From assembly GCF_030010555.1 (NCBI RefSeq), contig NZ_JASCQP010000028.1, forward strand, positions 310,001-374,000: DNA of 64,000 nt. The letters run 5' to 3'. The stretch is from Halomonas rhizosphaerae. GTDB taxonomy: Bacteria > Pseudomonadota > Gammaproteobacteria > Pseudomonadales > Halomonadaceae. The translations under genes were made by a program, and so were the position numbers. Within the stretch, counting starts at the first letter, position 1, and every line of letters begins with the position of its first letter. The notes beneath the pieces are model-generated. The model saw only the letters and a list, made by a program, of their open reading frames with translations, was not told the DNA's origin and did no database searches. Of the stretch, positions 1-11,355 are shown one piece after another.

Positions 1-674
1 TCATACTTACGCCCTTTCCGGTAGCTGATCAGCACTGCTACGGCGAGGCCCAGCGCCATGCCCCCGATGGGAATCACCATGGCCATCGGCACCATCTGGC
101 GCGTCACCTCAAGACCCAGCTCGGAGCCGCTCTCATTGAGGTTGGTCAGCAGGATGTCGTTGAGGAAGATGGCACCGAAGCCTACCGGCAGCAGCATGTA
201 GGGCGCGGTGATGCCGAAGGTGATCACGCAGGCGACCAAGCGACGATCAAGCTGAAGATGGTTCATCAGCTTGAGCAGCGGCGGCACCAGTACCGGGATG
301 AAGGCGATGTGCACCGGGATCAGGTTCTGGGAACTGACCGCCGCGGCCAGCAGCGCGGCCAGAAGCGTATAGGTCACCATGCGCCGGCTGCTGCCCGACT
401 CGTCGATATGAAAGCGGCGAATGGCACGATTCGCCATCACCTCGGTGATCCCCGAACGAGAAAGCGCCACGGCGAAGGCGCCCAGCACGGCATAGGCGAG
501 CGCCACGGTCGCGCCGTTGCCTAGGCCATCGTTGAAGGCATCGAGGATCTCATTGATCGGCATGCCAGCATAGAGGCCGCCGACCAGAGTGGCGACGATC
601 AGGGCAAAGACCACGGAAACGCGGGCAAGACTCAGGCCGACCATCACCAGGATGGCCAGGACGATTGCATTCAT
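1..674 (-). CDS. YuiF-type amino acid permease / Na+/H+ antiporter family protein (3' end cut by window)
   Basis: The frame opens at ATG 674 (first residues MNAIVLAILVMVGLSLARV) and stays open to the left edge, so only about 224 residues are visible. It is very hydrophobic, with membrane segments at about residues 2-36, 52-72, 100-130 and 145-175 and again near the edge. It resembles the YuiF branch of the NhaC/GntP-like transporters. It lies 77 bases after hutH on the same strand, so the probable role is histidine (or urocanate) uptake as the last gene of the hut operon. The substrate is inferred from context only. Confidence 0.75.
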   Translation of the reverse strand, partial: MNAIVLAILVMVGLSLARVSVVFALIVATLVGGLYAGMPINEILDAFNDGLGNGATVALAYAVLGAFAVALSRSGITEVMANRAIRRFHIDESGSSRRMVTYTLLAALLAAAVSSQNLIPVHIAFIPVLVPPLLKLMNHLQLDRRLVACVITFGITAPYMLLPVGFGAIFLNDILLTNLNESGSELGLEVTRQMVPMAMVIPIGGMALGLAVAVLISYRKGRKY

Positions 675-751
675 GGAAAACCTGCTTTGTCGTTGGAGTT
701 GAATGCGATGACTGCTCCACGGCCCGGTGCCGTGGAGCAGCACCAGGCGTA

Positions 752-2287
752 TCAGTGCTGGCTGGGCAGCGTGCCGGGGCGAGCCAGAGGGCTCAGGGTA
801 CGGGCGGCGAGCAGCTCACTGGCGGCTTCGATGTCCGGCGCGAAGAAGCGGTCCTGCTCGTAGTGGCTGACCCGCTCGCGAAGCAGCTGCCTGGCCCGCT
901 CCAGCGCCTCGGTGCTCGTCAGGCCGTGGCGCATGTCGAGCCCTTGGCAGACGCCCAGCCACTCGATCGCCAGGATGCCGCGCACGTTGTCGGCCATCTC
1001 CCAGAGGCGCTTGCCGGCGGCAGGCGCCATGGAGACATGGTCCTCCTGATTGGCCGAGGTGGGCAGGCTGTCGACGCTATGGGGGTGCGCCAGGGCCTTG
1101 TTCTCGCTGGCAAGCGCCGCCGCGGTGACCTGAGCGATCATGAAGCCCGAATTGACCCCGCCATTCTCCACCAGGAAAGGCGGCAGCTGGGACATGTGCT
1201 TGTCCATCATCAGCGAGATGCGACGCTCGGCCAGCGAGCCCGTCTCGGCGATGGCCAGTGCCAGATTGTCGGCCGCCATGGCGACCGGCTCGGCGTGGAA
1301 GTTGCCACCGGAGATGATGTCGTCGTCTTCGGCAAACACCAACGGGTTATCCGAGACCGCATTGACTTCCACCGCCAGCACCTCGGCCGCCTGACGGAGC
1401 TGGGTCAGAACGGCACCCATCACCTGGGGCTGGCAACGCAGCGAGTAGGGATCCTGGACCTTGTCACAGTCGGCGTGGGAATCGCCGATGGCACTCCCCT
1501 CCCCCAGCAGGTGCCGATAGGCTGCTGCGGCGTCGATCTGGCCGCGCTGGCCACGGACCTCATGGACCCGGGCGTCGAAAGGCGAGCGAGAGCCCAGGGT
1601 AGCCTCCACGGTCAGTGACCCACATACCGTGGCCGCAGCGAACAGGTCCTCGCCGTCGAAGAGACCGCGCAGTGCATAAGCAGTGGAGACCTGGGTGCCG
1701 TTGAGCAGGGCCAGACCCTCCTTGGGAGCGAGCTCCATCGGGGCGAGCCCGGCGATCTCAAGAGCGTCTCGAGCCGAGACCCATTCGCCCTGATACCGAG
1801 CCTTTCCCTCTCCCAGCAGTACCACGCTCATATGGGCCAAGGGGGCGAGATCCCCTGACGCCCCGACGGATCCCTTGACCGGGATATGCGGGTAGACCTC
1901 GGCATTGATGAGTGCGACCAGGGCATCGAGCACCTCTCGACGGATGCCGGAGAACCCGCGCGCCAGGCTGTTGACCTTGAGCACCATGATCAGCCGCACC
2001 AGGCTGTCATCCAGGGCCACCCCGACACCGGTGGCGTGGGAGAGCACCAGGGACCGCTGCAGCGCCTCGAGGTCCTCGTTGGCGATACGGGTCTGGGCCA
2101 GCAGCCCGAAGCCGGTGTTGATGCCATACACAGTGCGGTTCTCGGCGATCACCCGGTTGACGCAGTCGACCGACTTGCCGATATCAGCATCGGCACTGGT
2201 CGGCAGGCTGACGCTGACAGGCTCCTGGAAGACCTGGCGCGCCTGCGCCAGGGTCATCGTGCCGGGCTGAATCTCGAGATGGGCCAT
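752..2287 (-). CDS. hutH: Histidine ammonia-lyase
   Basis: 511 residues, the usual length for the family. It deaminates L-histidine to urocanate, the first step of histidine catabolism, in the cytoplasm. The Ala-Ser-Gly triad that cyclises to the MIO electrophile is at residues 143-145 inside [14 protein letters not shown]. The N-terminal YGINTGFG motif near residues 54-61 and the [20 protein letters not shown]-type loop are also present. It starts 14 bases after the hutU stop and is the fourth gene of the hut operon. Confidence 0.97.
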   Translation of the reverse strand: MAHLEIQPGTMTLAQARQVFQEPVSVSLPTSADADIGKSVDCVNRVIAENRTVYGINTGFGLLAQTRIANEDLEALQRSLVLSHATGVGVALDDSLVRLIMVLKVNSLARGFSGIRREVLDALVALINAEVYPHIPVKGSVGASGDLAPLAHMSVVLLGEGKARYQGEWVSARDALEIAGLAPMELAPKEGLALLNGTQVSTAYALRGLFDGEDLFAAATVCGSLTVEATLGSRSPFDARVHEVRGQRGQIDAAAAYRHLLGEGSAIGDSHADCDKVQDPYSLRCQPQVMGAVLTQLRQAAEVLAVEVNAVSDNPLVFAEDDDIISGGNFHAEPVAMAADNLALAIAETGSLAERRISLMMDKHMSQLPPFLVENGGVNSGFMIAQVTAAALASENKALAHPHSVDSLPTSANQEDHVSMAPAAGKRLWEMADNVRGILAIEWLGVCQGLDMRHGLTSTEALERARQLLRERVSHYEQDRFFAPDIEAASELLAARTLSPLARPGTLPSQH

Positions 2288-2301
2288 CGGGAAGTCTCCT
2301 G

Positions 2302-3981
<1,680 letters not shown>

Positions 3982-4036
3982 GGCGTATGGCCTCTGGAGT
4001 CTCGATGGATTGTCGTGGTCGTGGAGCCGTCGGCTC

Positions 4037-4999
4037 TCAGTCATTCAGGGTCAGCAGATGCACGAGGCGAGCTGCCGCCCTGGCGGTGCGGCCGTCGATA
4101 TCACGGCCGGGGTTGAGCTCCGCCAGGTCGGCCAGGCGCAGCTTGCCGCTATCTCGAATGCTCTCGATCAGCGGCTCGATCAGGGCGAGCGCAACGCCGC
4201 GGGCGGCCGGGGCGCTTACCCCGGGGGCCTCGGCGGCAGGCAGCACGTCCAGATCGATGGTCAGGTAGAGGTGGTCGCAGTCGCGGAGGAAGTCCGCCAG
4301 GTCCTGCTCGATGTCGGTCAGACGCGGCGCGGTGATGTCTCGATCCTCACGCACCATCACCCCAAGCTCGTCGGCACGGTTGAACAGCGCTCGCGTATTG
4401 GCCGCCCGGCTCACCCCAAGGCAGGCATAGCGGAATGGCCAGCCGCGCTGAGCACAGTCTTCAGCGATCTGCGCGAAGGGCGTGCCCGAAGAGCGCACAT
4501 GCCGGGGGTCGCGCAGATCGAAATGGGCATCCAGGTTGACGATGCCGACGCGTGGCGCCGTCTCGCCGTTGGCTGCCAGATGCTGGGCGAGCCCTGACCA
4601 GCTGGCATAGGCCACCTCATGGCCGCCACCCAGCACGATGGGCAGGTGCCCCTCGCCCAGCAGCGGGGCGAGGCGGTCGGCCAGCGCCTGCTGAGCGACT
4701 TCCATGGCGTCGCCTTGACAGCGCACGTCACCGGCGTCATAGGCAGGCCCCTGTCGGTGCCAGGCCAGCGGCGCCAGGGCGCGGCGCAGCGCGGCAGGGC
4801 CATCGGCGGCACCTACACGACCCTGGTTGCGCGCCACGCCGGCATCGCAGGCGAACCCCAGCAGCGCACAGCCGGGTGTGCCGCCCTCGGCCAGCGGCTG
4901 AATCTTCTGGTGCCAGCGCTCGCTGCCGGGCTCGGGATCGGTGCGCCCCTGCCACAAGGTGCGGTCGAAATCCTGGTGAAGCGACGTATCAGACGGCAT
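4037..4999 (-). CDS. hutG: Formimidoylglutamase
   Basis: 320 residues of the ureohydrolase (arginase/agmatinase) fold. It hydrolyses N-formimidoyl-L-glutamate to glutamate and formamide, the last step of the short hut route. The binuclear Mn2+ ligand motifs are [17 protein letters not shown] and TIDLDVLPA. Its start overlaps the end of hutI by 11 bases, which suggests translational coupling. Because HutG is present and no HutF is seen, the four-step pathway with formamide release is inferred. Confidence 0.95.
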   Translation of the reverse strand: MPSDTSLHQDFDRTLWQGRTDPEPGSERWHQKIQPLAEGGTPGCALLGFACDAGVARNQGRVGAADGPAALRRALAPLAWHRQGPAYDAGDVRCQGDAMEVAQQALADRLAPLLGEGHLPIVLGGGHEVAYASWSGLAQHLAANGETAPRVGIVNLDAHFDLRDPRHVRSSGTPFAQIAEDCAQRGWPFRYACLGVSRAANTRALFNRADELGVMVREDRDITAPRLTDIEQDLADFLRDCDHLYLTIDLDVLPAAEAPGVSAPAARGVALALIEPLIESIRDSGKLRLADLAELNPGRDIDGRTARAAARLVHLLTLND

Positions 5000-6206
5000 G
5001 GGTCAGCTCCCCCTGAAACAGGCGCTGATGCAGGCGACCGGGCTGGACGGCATAAGCCAGTGCGGCCGGGGTGTCGACATTCCAGACACACAGGTCGGCG
5101 GCGGCCCCTTCCCGGATCCGCCCTTCTCCCTTGAGTCCCAGGGCAGTCGCGCCATGGGCGGTCATGCCGGCCAGTGCCTCCTGGGGCGTCAGGCGGAACA
5201 GGGTGCAGGCCAGGTTCAACATCAAGGTCGGCATGAACAGCGGCGAGCTGCCCGGGTTGGCGTCGGTCGCCACGGCCATGGGCACGCCGGCCTCACGCAG
5301 AGCCGCGATGGGCGGCTGCTGCGTCTCGCGCAGGGTATGAAAAGCCCCCGGCAGGATCACGGCGACACTGCCGGCCTTGCGCATGGCGGCGATCCCGGCC
5401 TCATCGAGGTACTCGATATGATCGGCGGAGAGTGCCCCGTGACGGGCCGCCATCGCGGTGCCACCCAGGTTGGAAAGCTGCTCGGCGTGGGCCTTGATCG
5501 GCAGGCCATGCGCTTCGGCGGCCTCGAAGACCCGCTCGCACTGCGCCACCGAGAAGGCGATCTTCTCGCAGAACACATCGACGGCATCGGCAAGGCCTTC
5601 GCTGGCAGCCGCCGGGACCATCTCCTGGCACACCAGATCGATATAGCCGTCGCTCTCATCCTTGAACTCCGGCGGCAACGCATGGGCACCCAGTAGTGTC
5701 GTCACCACCCGCACGGGGAGCGCCTCGCCGAGACGGCGCGCCACGCGCAGCATCTTCAGCTCGTCCCCGACCGTCAGGCCGTAGCCGGACTTGATCTCCA
5801 CGGTGGTGACACCGTCGGCGATCAGTGCCTCGAGGCGCGGCCTGGCCAGCTCGAGCAGTTCGTCCTCGCTGGCTTCCCGAGTGGCCGTCACAGTGCTCAG
5901 GATGCCGCCGCCACGCCGGGCGATCTCTTCGTAGCTGATCCCTTCCAGGCGCGCCTCGAACTCATCGGCGCGGGAGCCGCCAAACACCAGGTGGGTATGG
6001 CAATCCACCAGGCCGGGGGTCATCACGCCGCCACGGCCCATGTCGTGGCAACCTTCCGCGATCTCTTCATCGAATTCCCGCATCGGCACCAGCGACGCGA
6101 CCCGCGCCCCGTCGGTGATGACGGCCATGGGCTCGGGCAGCGTGTGCAGCCCATCGAAGACGTTCATCTCGCGCCATAGACGACGCGTAGGGGTGGTATT
6201 CGACAT
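4989..6206 (-). CDS. hutI: Imidazolonepropionase
   Basis: 405 residues from ATG 6206, chosen because GGAGGAG lies 8-9 bases upstream. A longer frame from 6305 would read through the operator region. This metal-dependent amidohydrolase opens 4-imidazolone-5-propionate to N-formimidoylglutamate. Metal and substrate motifs are [15 protein letters not shown] near residue 70, [12 protein letters not shown], and TDANPGSSP towards the C-terminus. It is the first gene of the hut operon, 40 bases downstream of a HutC operator. Confidence 0.96.
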   Translation of the reverse strand: MSNTTPTRRLWREMNVFDGLHTLPEPMAVITDGARVASLVPMREFDEEIAEGCHDMGRGGVMTPGLVDCHTHLVFGGSRADEFEARLEGISYEEIARRGGGILSTVTATREASEDELLELARPRLEALIADGVTTVEIKSGYGLTVGDELKMLRVARRLGEALPVRVVTTLLGAHALPPEFKDESDGYIDLVCQEMVPAAASEGLADAVDVFCEKIAFSVAQCERVFEAAEAHGLPIKAHAEQLSNLGGTAMAARHGALSADHIEYLDEAGIAAMRKAGSVAVILPGAFHTLRETQQPPIAALREAGVPMAVATDANPGSSPLFMPTLMLNLACTLFRLTPQEALAGMTAHGATALGLKGEGRIREGAAADLCVWNVDTPAALAYAVQPGRLHQRLFQGELTHAV

Positions 6207-6245
6207 GGAGGCCTCCTCCGGGTGGCTCAACAGATGCAGACTCAA

Positions 6246-6255
6246 TGTATATACA
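6246..6255. promoter_or_regulatory. HutC operator in front of hutI
   Basis: Perfect palindrome TGTATATACA, 40 bases upstream of the hutI start. HutC repressors of the GntR family are known to bind TGTA...TACA-type palindromes in hut promoters. The same 10-mer occurs in front of yjiH and of hutC itself, so assignment to the local hutC is strong. Confidence 0.88.
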
Positions 6256-6465
6256 ATTAAGCCCAGCACGCGGGAGCACGTCAAGCCACCTTCCCAAGAT
6301 GCCAACAGGGAGAAGCGGCGCGCTCGGAAAGGCGAAAACCTAAACCCTTTATAAACATAATCATGAATAGGACTCTCGAGCTACACCCCATCTGTCATCG
6401 ATCAGGCATTAGACTAATGTCTAGCCTGGATAGCTAGGCGGAGGCACCGGCTTGCCTTATTTTAT

Positions 6466-6475
6466 TGTATATACA
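6466..6475. promoter_or_regulatory. HutC operator in front of yjiH
   Basis: Second copy of TGTATATACA, 62 bases upstream of the yjiH start on the plus strand. It places the membrane protein in the same regulon as hutIGUH. Confidence 0.85.
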
Positions 6476-6537
6476 TATCGAGGCAGGACGCCTATCCCGA
6501 CCCAGTCACCGCACGTCACAAGACAAGAGGTATGCCC

Positions 6538-7860
6538 ATGAATCGCCTGGACCCCCTGGCACGGCAACCCGCCGCTGCCGCCACCCTTCTCAAGCTTTTC
6601 CTGCCCAGTGCCCTGGGCATCCTGATCTTCTTCATACCCATCGAAATCTCAGGAAAGCGCACCATCCCCCTGGACCATATGGTGACCGGCGCACGCGCAC
6701 TGCTAGGGGAGGCCAGCGGGCTCTATGCCCTGGCGCTGATTGTTGCCGGCGCGGCCTATCCGCTGGTCCGCGGCTACTGGAACCGCAACCTCACCGAGCG
6801 CATCTTCACGGTGCTGAAGATGGCCGGTGTCGTCGCCGCGGTGATGGCACTGACAGGATGGGGGCCGGCCTTCCTGCATGAGCCGGACATGCTGCCCTTC
6901 CTGTTCGACAAGCTGGTGATTCCGGTGGGCCTGATCGTGCCAATCGGCGCCATCTTCCTGGCGCTGCTGATCAGCTACGGCCTTCTGGAACTGATCGGCG
7001 TGCTGGTGCAGCCGGTGATGCGCCCCATCTGGCGCACGCCGGGCCGATCGGCGATCGACGCCGTGGCCTCCTTCGTGGGCAGCTACTCCATCGGCTTGCT
7101 GATCACCAACCGGGTCTATCAGGCCGGGCAGTATTCGGCGCGGGAGGCGGCCATCATCGCTACCGGCTTCTCCACGGTCTCGGCCACCTTCATGATCATC
7201 GTGGCCAAGACCCTCGACCTGATGGCCGTGTGGAACCTCTACTTCTGGCTGACCCTGCTGATCACCTTCATCGTCACCGCGGTGACCGTGCGGCTACCGC
7301 CGCTCTCACGAATGGATGACAGCGCCGCGGATGGCGAGCCACAAGCGGTACCCGGCAAGCGCCTCACCACGGCCTGGCAGACCGGCCTGGAAGTCGCCGA
7401 GAAGGCCCCGAGCCTGCATCGCAGCGTGGCACTCAACTTCAAGGAAGGGCTGGTGATGGCGATCAGCATCCTGCCATCGATCATGTCGGTGGGGCTGCTG
7501 GGCCTGCTGGCTGCCAAGTACACGCCGCTGTTCGAATGGCTGGGCTGGCTCTTCTACCCCATCGTGGCGATGTGGGGCGTGGCGGATGCGGCCGCCCTGG
7601 CGCAAGCCTCCGCCGCCGGACTCGCCGAGATGTTCCTGCCGGCGCTGCTGATGGCAGAGGCCGAGTTCGCGGCTCGCTTCGCCGCCGGTGTGGTGTCGGT
7701 GTCGGCCGTGCTGTTCTTCTCGGCCTCGATCCCCTGCATCCTCTCCACCAGCATTCCGCTGTCGGTGGGTCGCATGCTGGTGGTGTGGTTCATCCGTGTG
7801 TCCCTGAGCCTGCTGCTGGCAGTCCCGACCGGCTATCTGGTGCAGACACTGGCCGGCTGA
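6538..7860 (+). CDS. YjiH family membrane protein (nucleoside-recognition GATE domain)
   Basis: 440 residues from ATG 6538, which is preferred over ATG 6532 because AGAGG at 6526-6530 then has 7-base spacing. It is a polytopic inner-membrane protein with about 10 hydrophobic segments, starting with FLPSALGILIFFIPIEISG. The layout matches the YjiH/GATE-domain family, whose transported substrate is not established. It diverges from hutI, has its own HutC site and ends at a terminator shared with hutC. A part in uptake or efflux of a histidine-pathway compound is therefore inferred from context only. Confidence 0.85.
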   Translation: MNRLDPLARQPAAAATLLKLFLPSALGILIFFIPIEISGKRTIPLDHMVTGARALLGEASGLYALALIVAGAAYPLVRGYWNRNLTERIFTVLKMAGVVAAVMALTGWGPAFLHEPDMLPFLFDKLVIPVGLIVPIGAIFLALLISYGLLELIGVLVQPVMRPIWRTPGRSAIDAVASFVGSYSIGLLITNRVYQAGQYSAREAAIIATGFSTVSATFMIIVAKTLDLMAVWNLYFWLTLLITFIVTAVTVRLPPLSRMDDSAADGEPQAVPGKRLTTAWQTGLEVAEKAPSLHRSVALNFKEGLVMAISILPSIMSVGLLGLLAAKYTPLFEWLGWLFYPIVAMWGVADAAALAQASAAGLAEMFLPALLMAEAEFAARFAAGVVSVSAVLFFSASIPCILSTSIPLSVGRMLVVWFIRVSLSLLLAVPTGYLVQTLAG

Positions 7861-7882
7861 CACTGCCGTCAATCGCGTATAC

Positions 7883-7911
7883 GCAAACGGCCGGGAATCC
7901 CGGCCGTTTGC
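7883..7911. terminator. Bidirectional hairpin between yjiH and hutC
   Basis: Perfect inverted repeat with 13-bp arms (GCAAACGGCCGGG / CCCGGCCGTTTGC) around a 3-base loop. It is centred between the convergent yjiH and hutC stops. There are short T/A-rich tails inside the arms but no long U tract. Position and stability suit a two-way terminator. Confidence 0.8.
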
Positions 7912-7934
7912 GTTGGTAATGAATGACGGTCCGC

Positions 7935-8651
7935 TCAATTCGGCGCGCGATGCATCGAAGAGCGCAGCTTGTAGCGTTCGCCAGGATGGAGCAGCCGCGC
8001 ATAGCTGATCAGATGCTCACCGGACCAGGTACGCCGAATCATGCTCAGGCAGGGGCTGACCGTATCGATGGCCAGCCACTCGGCAGCCTGATGGTCGGGC
8101 AGGACCGCCTCGACGATGTGTTCCACATCGGTGATGGGGCAGGCGGCCACCAGCACCTCGTTGGGCGTGTGGCGGGAGAAGTCGGTGTCGAGATAATCCG
8201 GGACCCAGCGCGGATTGACGAAACGCCTCTCGAGCTGGAGCGGCACATCGTTCTCGAGGTGAAGGATCAAGGTGTGGAAGACACGGCTGCCGAGCCGCAC
8301 TCCGAGACGTAGCGCCACCTCGTCATCGGCGTCGATCGCTTCGCAGGTCAGCACCTCGTTGCCATACCGATGACCCCGAGACCGTACCTCCTCAGCGATG
8401 TTGTACACCTCGACCAGTGATGACTCTGCCTTGCGATCGGTGACGAAGGTGCCAAGCCCCGACTGGCGTGTCAGGTAACCCTTCTGGACCAGGTCGCGAA
8501 TCGCCTTGTTGGCGGTCATGCGGCTGACCTGGAAATCCCGGGCCAGCTGCTCCTCCGGGGGAATCTGGTGATGGGCTGGCCACTCACCACTGGTGATCTT
8601 GTCGAGCAGGTGCTGCTGGATCTGCTGATAGAGAGGCGGCGTGCTGGCCAT
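7935..8651 (-). CDS. hutC: Histidine utilisation repressor, GntR family
   Basis: 238 residues from ATG 8651 (MASTPPLYQQIQQHL), chosen because AAGGA lies 5 bases upstream of it. Two further upstream starts are possible. The N-terminal winged helix (about residues 5-75) is of GntR/HutC type with LARDFQVSRMTANKAIRDL. The rest is a UTRA ligand domain, which binds urocanate in known HutC proteins. It is convergent with yjiH. The TGTATATACA site 23 bases upstream predicts autorepression. Confidence 0.93.
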   Translation of the reverse strand: MASTPPLYQQIQQHLLDKITSGEWPAHHQIPPEEQLARDFQVSRMTANKAIRDLVQKGYLTRQSGLGTFVTDRKAESSLVEVYNIAEEVRSRGHRYGNEVLTCEAIDADDEVALRLGVRLGSRVFHTLILHLENDVPLQLERRFVNPRWVPDYLDTDFSRHTPNEVLVAACPITDVEHIVEAVLPDHQAAEWLAIDTVSPCLSMIRRTWSGEHLISYARLLHPGERYKLRSSMHRAPN

Positions 8652-8673
8652 GGGCATCCTTGGGCGAGACCAA

Positions 8674-8683
8674 TGTATATACA
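8674..8683. promoter_or_regulatory. HutC operator in front of hutC
   Basis: Third exact copy of TGTATATACA, 23 bases upstream of the chosen hutC start and inside its likely promoter. This points to negative autoregulation. Confidence 0.85.
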
Positions 8684-8823
8684 ATCGCAGTATACCTATC
8701 GCAGAAAGACTGTCCATCTCCAGTTTCTTAGAAGTACTGCATCTACAATCTCTATAGCTACCCTTGCTCTGTACTTCTTCACTATGTTGTTTTTAGTCCT
8801 ATTGTGAACCAGCAGCCTTTAGG

Positions 8824-8847
8824 AACCGCTGAACAATTCGGTTCAGC
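8824..8847. promoter_or_regulatory. Overlapping inverted repeats upstream of the antitoxin remnant
   Basis: GCTGAAC (8828-8834) pairs perfectly with GTTCAGC (8841-8847), and the offset pair GAACCG (8824-8829) / CGGTTC (8839-8844) overlaps it. The dyad lies about 60 bases before the DUF2384 remnant, where a toxin-antitoxin autoregulatory operator would be expected. It follows an AT-rich stretch (8730-8815). Confidence 0.4.
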
Positions 8848-8905
8848 CTGACCAGATCATCATCTCAGCGGTCATGTCATGACCAGTTCAAGCGGAGAAG
8901 GCACC

Positions 8906-9100
8906 ATGATCAATGCTCAATACCGGATCACTCTGCTTGCCGAAGAGATCTTCGGTAGCCGGGAGAAAGCCACTAGGTGGCTACGCAAGCCGCGTCGGAC
9001 CCTGGGCGGTATCAGCGCCCTGGAGGCTAGCGCAACACCGCAGGGCTAGGCTGCTGCGGAAGAGCTACTGGAACAGCTACGTCATGGGTTCGCATCGTGA
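8906..9100 (+). pseudogene. Remnant of a DUF2384 (MbcA/ParS/Xre-type) antitoxin
   Basis: From ATG 8906 the frame reads MINAQYRITLLAEEIFGSR and on to WLRKPRRTLGGISALEA, a clear match to the toxin-binding DUF2384 domain (usually xxVFGSREAAxxWLxxPxxxLGGxxPLE). An in-frame TAG follows codon 47. After it the same frame continues with AAAEELLEQLRHGFAS and stops at 9098-9100, which is the expected C-terminal helix of the family. The usual N-terminal part of 50-80 residues is missing. No intact RES-type toxin follows, so this is a decayed toxin-antitoxin relic. Confidence 0.7.
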
Positions 9101-9682
9101 TCGCGTGGCCGCTGGCACACTACCTATGAGCAACCAAGGATCCTCGCTGATTGGCAGACAAGGCCAGGGTTGGTGGATACCTTTTGGTTGCTACGCCATC
9201 GTCTGGCTCGGATCAGGTGTAAACCCCATGCTCTATCCTGCCTATCGGATCTAGTAGCTGCTGAGGGTCTTCTTGCATGACATCGATGGGGCGCTTCCAC
9301 CCAAGTCCCATGGCCTTATGGTGTAAGCAGCGGTCTGCCGCTGTTCTATCCCCCCCCCCCCACACATTTCGATAGCCGTCCGCCAGACTGCGATTGCGAT
9401 GTGCTGTTCCGGCTCATCAGTGCCGAGCATCGCCCAATCCTCTTCTTCTGCAGCAGGCTCCTCCGGGGCCTCATATTGATGACGCTCCCCCGTAGCCGTT
9501 CATGTGGCGTATCGCGTCGATTCGTCATCGCAGCCTCCATCGGATAACCGAGAAACGTTGGTTTTCTTTACATTGTGACCCAAACAGGAAACCCGACCAA
9601 GGTCAGACACCACGCCACGACGCCCAGGTAAGGTCGGCACCATGCCTCTAGGTAACCGAGCCTGAAACGATAAGCGCCATAA
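9101..9682. other. Gene-poor decayed stretch with a 12-C homopolymer
   Basis: No intact gene is supported over 580 bases. A plus-strand frame stays open from about 9101 to 9275 and a minus-strand frame (about 9495 down to 9365) has gene-like acidic composition, but neither has a convincing start or a recognised match. A run of 12 C is at 9350-9361. The stretch looks like eroded mobile or accessory DNA. Confidence 0.5.
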
Positions 9683-10285
9683 TTATGCCGTTATACGAAT
9701 GAAAATTGCCCCATAGTGGTAGGGAGGCAGCTCGACACGCGTCTCCAGCTTGAAGCCCGCCGGCTCGACCATCGTGCGGGTTTGTTCCGGCGACATGCGC
9801 ATTTCGGTCTTTGGGCCTCGCGGCTGGCCGAGGACGGTCGTCTCTTCCCGCTGCAGGGGGTACCAATTGACGATGGCAAAGCGGCCATTGGGCTTCAAGG
9901 CCGCAGCGACTTCGCGAGCCAATGCCATCTTGTCAGGTACGCCGTGGAAGGTATTGGCGATCAGCACATAGTCTGCCGGCGCAACCAGCAGATGATTAAG
10001 CGCCATGGCATCCCCAAGCAGCCAGCTGCAATTCGACATCCCACCGCACGCCGCTTGAGCCTGTTCAAGCATGACCGGGTCGATGTCGAAACCAATGACA
10101 CGTCCCTCGCCAACTTGCCGGGAGATAGCTGCAGTGAAATATCCATCGCCACAGCCGAGATCGACGACCGTCATCCCCTGTCCGATGCACAAGGCCCTGA
10201 CCACCCTGTCAGGGTTCGGCCAAAGCGTATGCCACCAGTCCCTGTCCGGCATGGCGGAGGCGGGAAACAGCCGGTCTTGCGTCAT
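9683..10285 (-). CDS. Class I SAM-dependent methyltransferase
   Basis: 200 residues from ATG 10285. Motif I is VVDLGCGDGYFTAAI (about residues 39-53), followed by the acidic motif II end GFDIDP and a motif near ADYVLIANTFHGVPD. This is a Methyltransf_11/25-type small-molecule or protein methyltransferase of unknown substrate. The C-terminal half ends in a short beta-strand-rich segment (PPYHYGAIFIRIT). It stands alone between gene-poor stretches, so context gives no pathway. Confidence 0.8.
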   Translation of the reverse strand: MTQDRLFPASAMPDRDWWHTLWPNPDRVVRALCIGQGMTVVDLGCGDGYFTAAISRQVGEGRVIGFDIDPVMLEQAQAACGGMSNCSWLLGDAMALNHLLVAPADYVLIANTFHGVPDKMALAREVAAALKPNGRFAIVNWYPLQREETTVLGQPRGPKTEMRMSPEQTRTMVEPAGFKLETRVELPPYHYGAIFIRITA

Positions 10286-10602
10286 GATGGGAGATTCCTT
10301 TTCATCCTCGCTGGTACGCCTTTCAGTCGAATTCGGCGCTCAAGGGCTCAGTTTTTTTCAATCGGCGCTATGACCTCAAGACCATGATCCCGCGCTTTCT
10401 CACGGTGGCGGTGAGAACCCCACCGATGCCGTACCGGTTCCTGAAAATAGCTGAACCGTATGCGTAATCAGGAAGGTATTTTTTCCACCTTCTTGCGGGA
10501 GAGCGAGAAAATCTAAGACAATCGTCCGGGTGATACGGAAGACTCCTCTACAGCCTGTGATTAATGGCTGCTAATCCCTGCCTGATCTCCCAAAACCTGG
10601 CC
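10286..10602. other. Intergenic stretch with a small hairpin
   Basis: About 317 bases with no supported gene. A perfect 7-bp inverted repeat TTCTCAC / GTGAGAA is at 10397-10417, without an adjacent T run. T-rich runs lie at about 10353 and 10471. It could hold the methyltransferase promoter, but I see no clear -35/-10 pair. Confidence 0.4.
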
Positions 10603-11295
10603 CTAACGGGTGAGCTCTGCTGTGCGCCGTGTGGTCGAGCCGAAAAACAAGGGTTTGTCGACGACGAACTTCATCGAACGTTTCACCAGACCTTTGCCGG
10701 GGAAGAAGCCGAGGTCGAGCCACAACCGGATCACCGCCTGAGCCTCAAGATCGATGGTCTGCTCGAGCGGCACCAGGAAACCTTCGTAATCACCCGCCGG
10801 AGTCACATACCGTTCTCGAGTGATGGGCATGACTCGGTGCTGGTACTCCCCCGTGTGTTCGACCTCTCGCGTCTCTTTGTTAACGACCGTAGCCCTGCCA
10901 GAGGCGCTCCATGTCCTGTCGGGCACGATCCTGTTGGGTAGCAGTACCACGGGTGGCTCGTACTGGACGGTCTGGCCTTGCGTGAGCACGTCCAGACCGG
11001 TGAGCAGCACGCTGCCATCCCGGAGCTTGGATAGATGGAGGATGTTGTAGTCGCCAAATCGAACTTCCCAGCGGCCTTCACCGTCTGCTGAACTCAGTTC
11101 CATCACGACCTGCCGTCCCTCGCCGTCTCCGTCCACCACCTCGAACGTGCTTTCACTGGGGACCAGAGGAAAAAGCTCCTCAGCCTCAACCTCCTGAACC
11201 GTCGACGCCGGAGACGCTGGCGTCTCCGCGAGGGTGGCCCCGGCGGTGCAGAGGCCGACGCCGATCAGTATCGCTCGCGGGTAAGACAGATACAT
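10603..11295 (-). CDS. Secreted hypothetical protein
   Basis: 230 residues from ATG 11295. The start MYLSYPRAILIGVGLCTAGATLA is a signal peptide with cleavage expected after TLA (about residue 23), so export to the periplasm is likely. The mature part is rich in beta-strand-type sequence (for example TFEVVDGDGEGRQVVMEL and GDYNILHLSKLRDGSVLLTG) and ends in a basic tail. I do not recognise a family. It has no operon partner, and its neighbours are a small ORF and phage debris. Confidence 0.65.
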   Translation of the reverse strand: MYLSYPRAILIGVGLCTAGATLAETPASPASTVQEVEAEELFPLVPSESTFEVVDGDGEGRQVVMELSSADGEGRWEVRFGDYNILHLSKLRDGSVLLTGLDVLTQGQTVQYEPPVVLLPNRIVPDRTWSASGRATVVNKETREVEHTGEYQHRVMPITRERYVTPAGDYEGFLVPLEQTIDLEAQAVIRLWLDLGFFPGKGLVKRSMKFVVDKPLFFGSTTRRTAELTR

Positions 11296-11355
11296 CGCAT
11301 TCTCCTGGAGTCCGTGGGCAAGGTGCGGCGCAGCACTCGTGGCAGTGAAGCGACG

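Larger units (their letters stand above)
6207..6537. promoter_or_regulatory. Divergent hutI / yjiH regulatory region
   Basis: A 331-base intergenic region without a credible gene. It contains two TGTATATACA palindromes (listed separately), one close to each divergent start. A further small dyad, TAGAC-TAAT-GTCTA, is at 6410-6423. The region is distinctly AT-richer than its surroundings, as expected for a bidirectional promoter. The yjiH ribosome site AGAGG is at 6526-6530. Confidence 0.7.

Noticed and set aside
9101-9275. Possible RES-type toxin partner of the DUF2384 remnant
   Set aside because: An open frame exists, but the GGRWN and VVYAS-type RES signatures cannot be found in any frame, so a toxin call is not supported.
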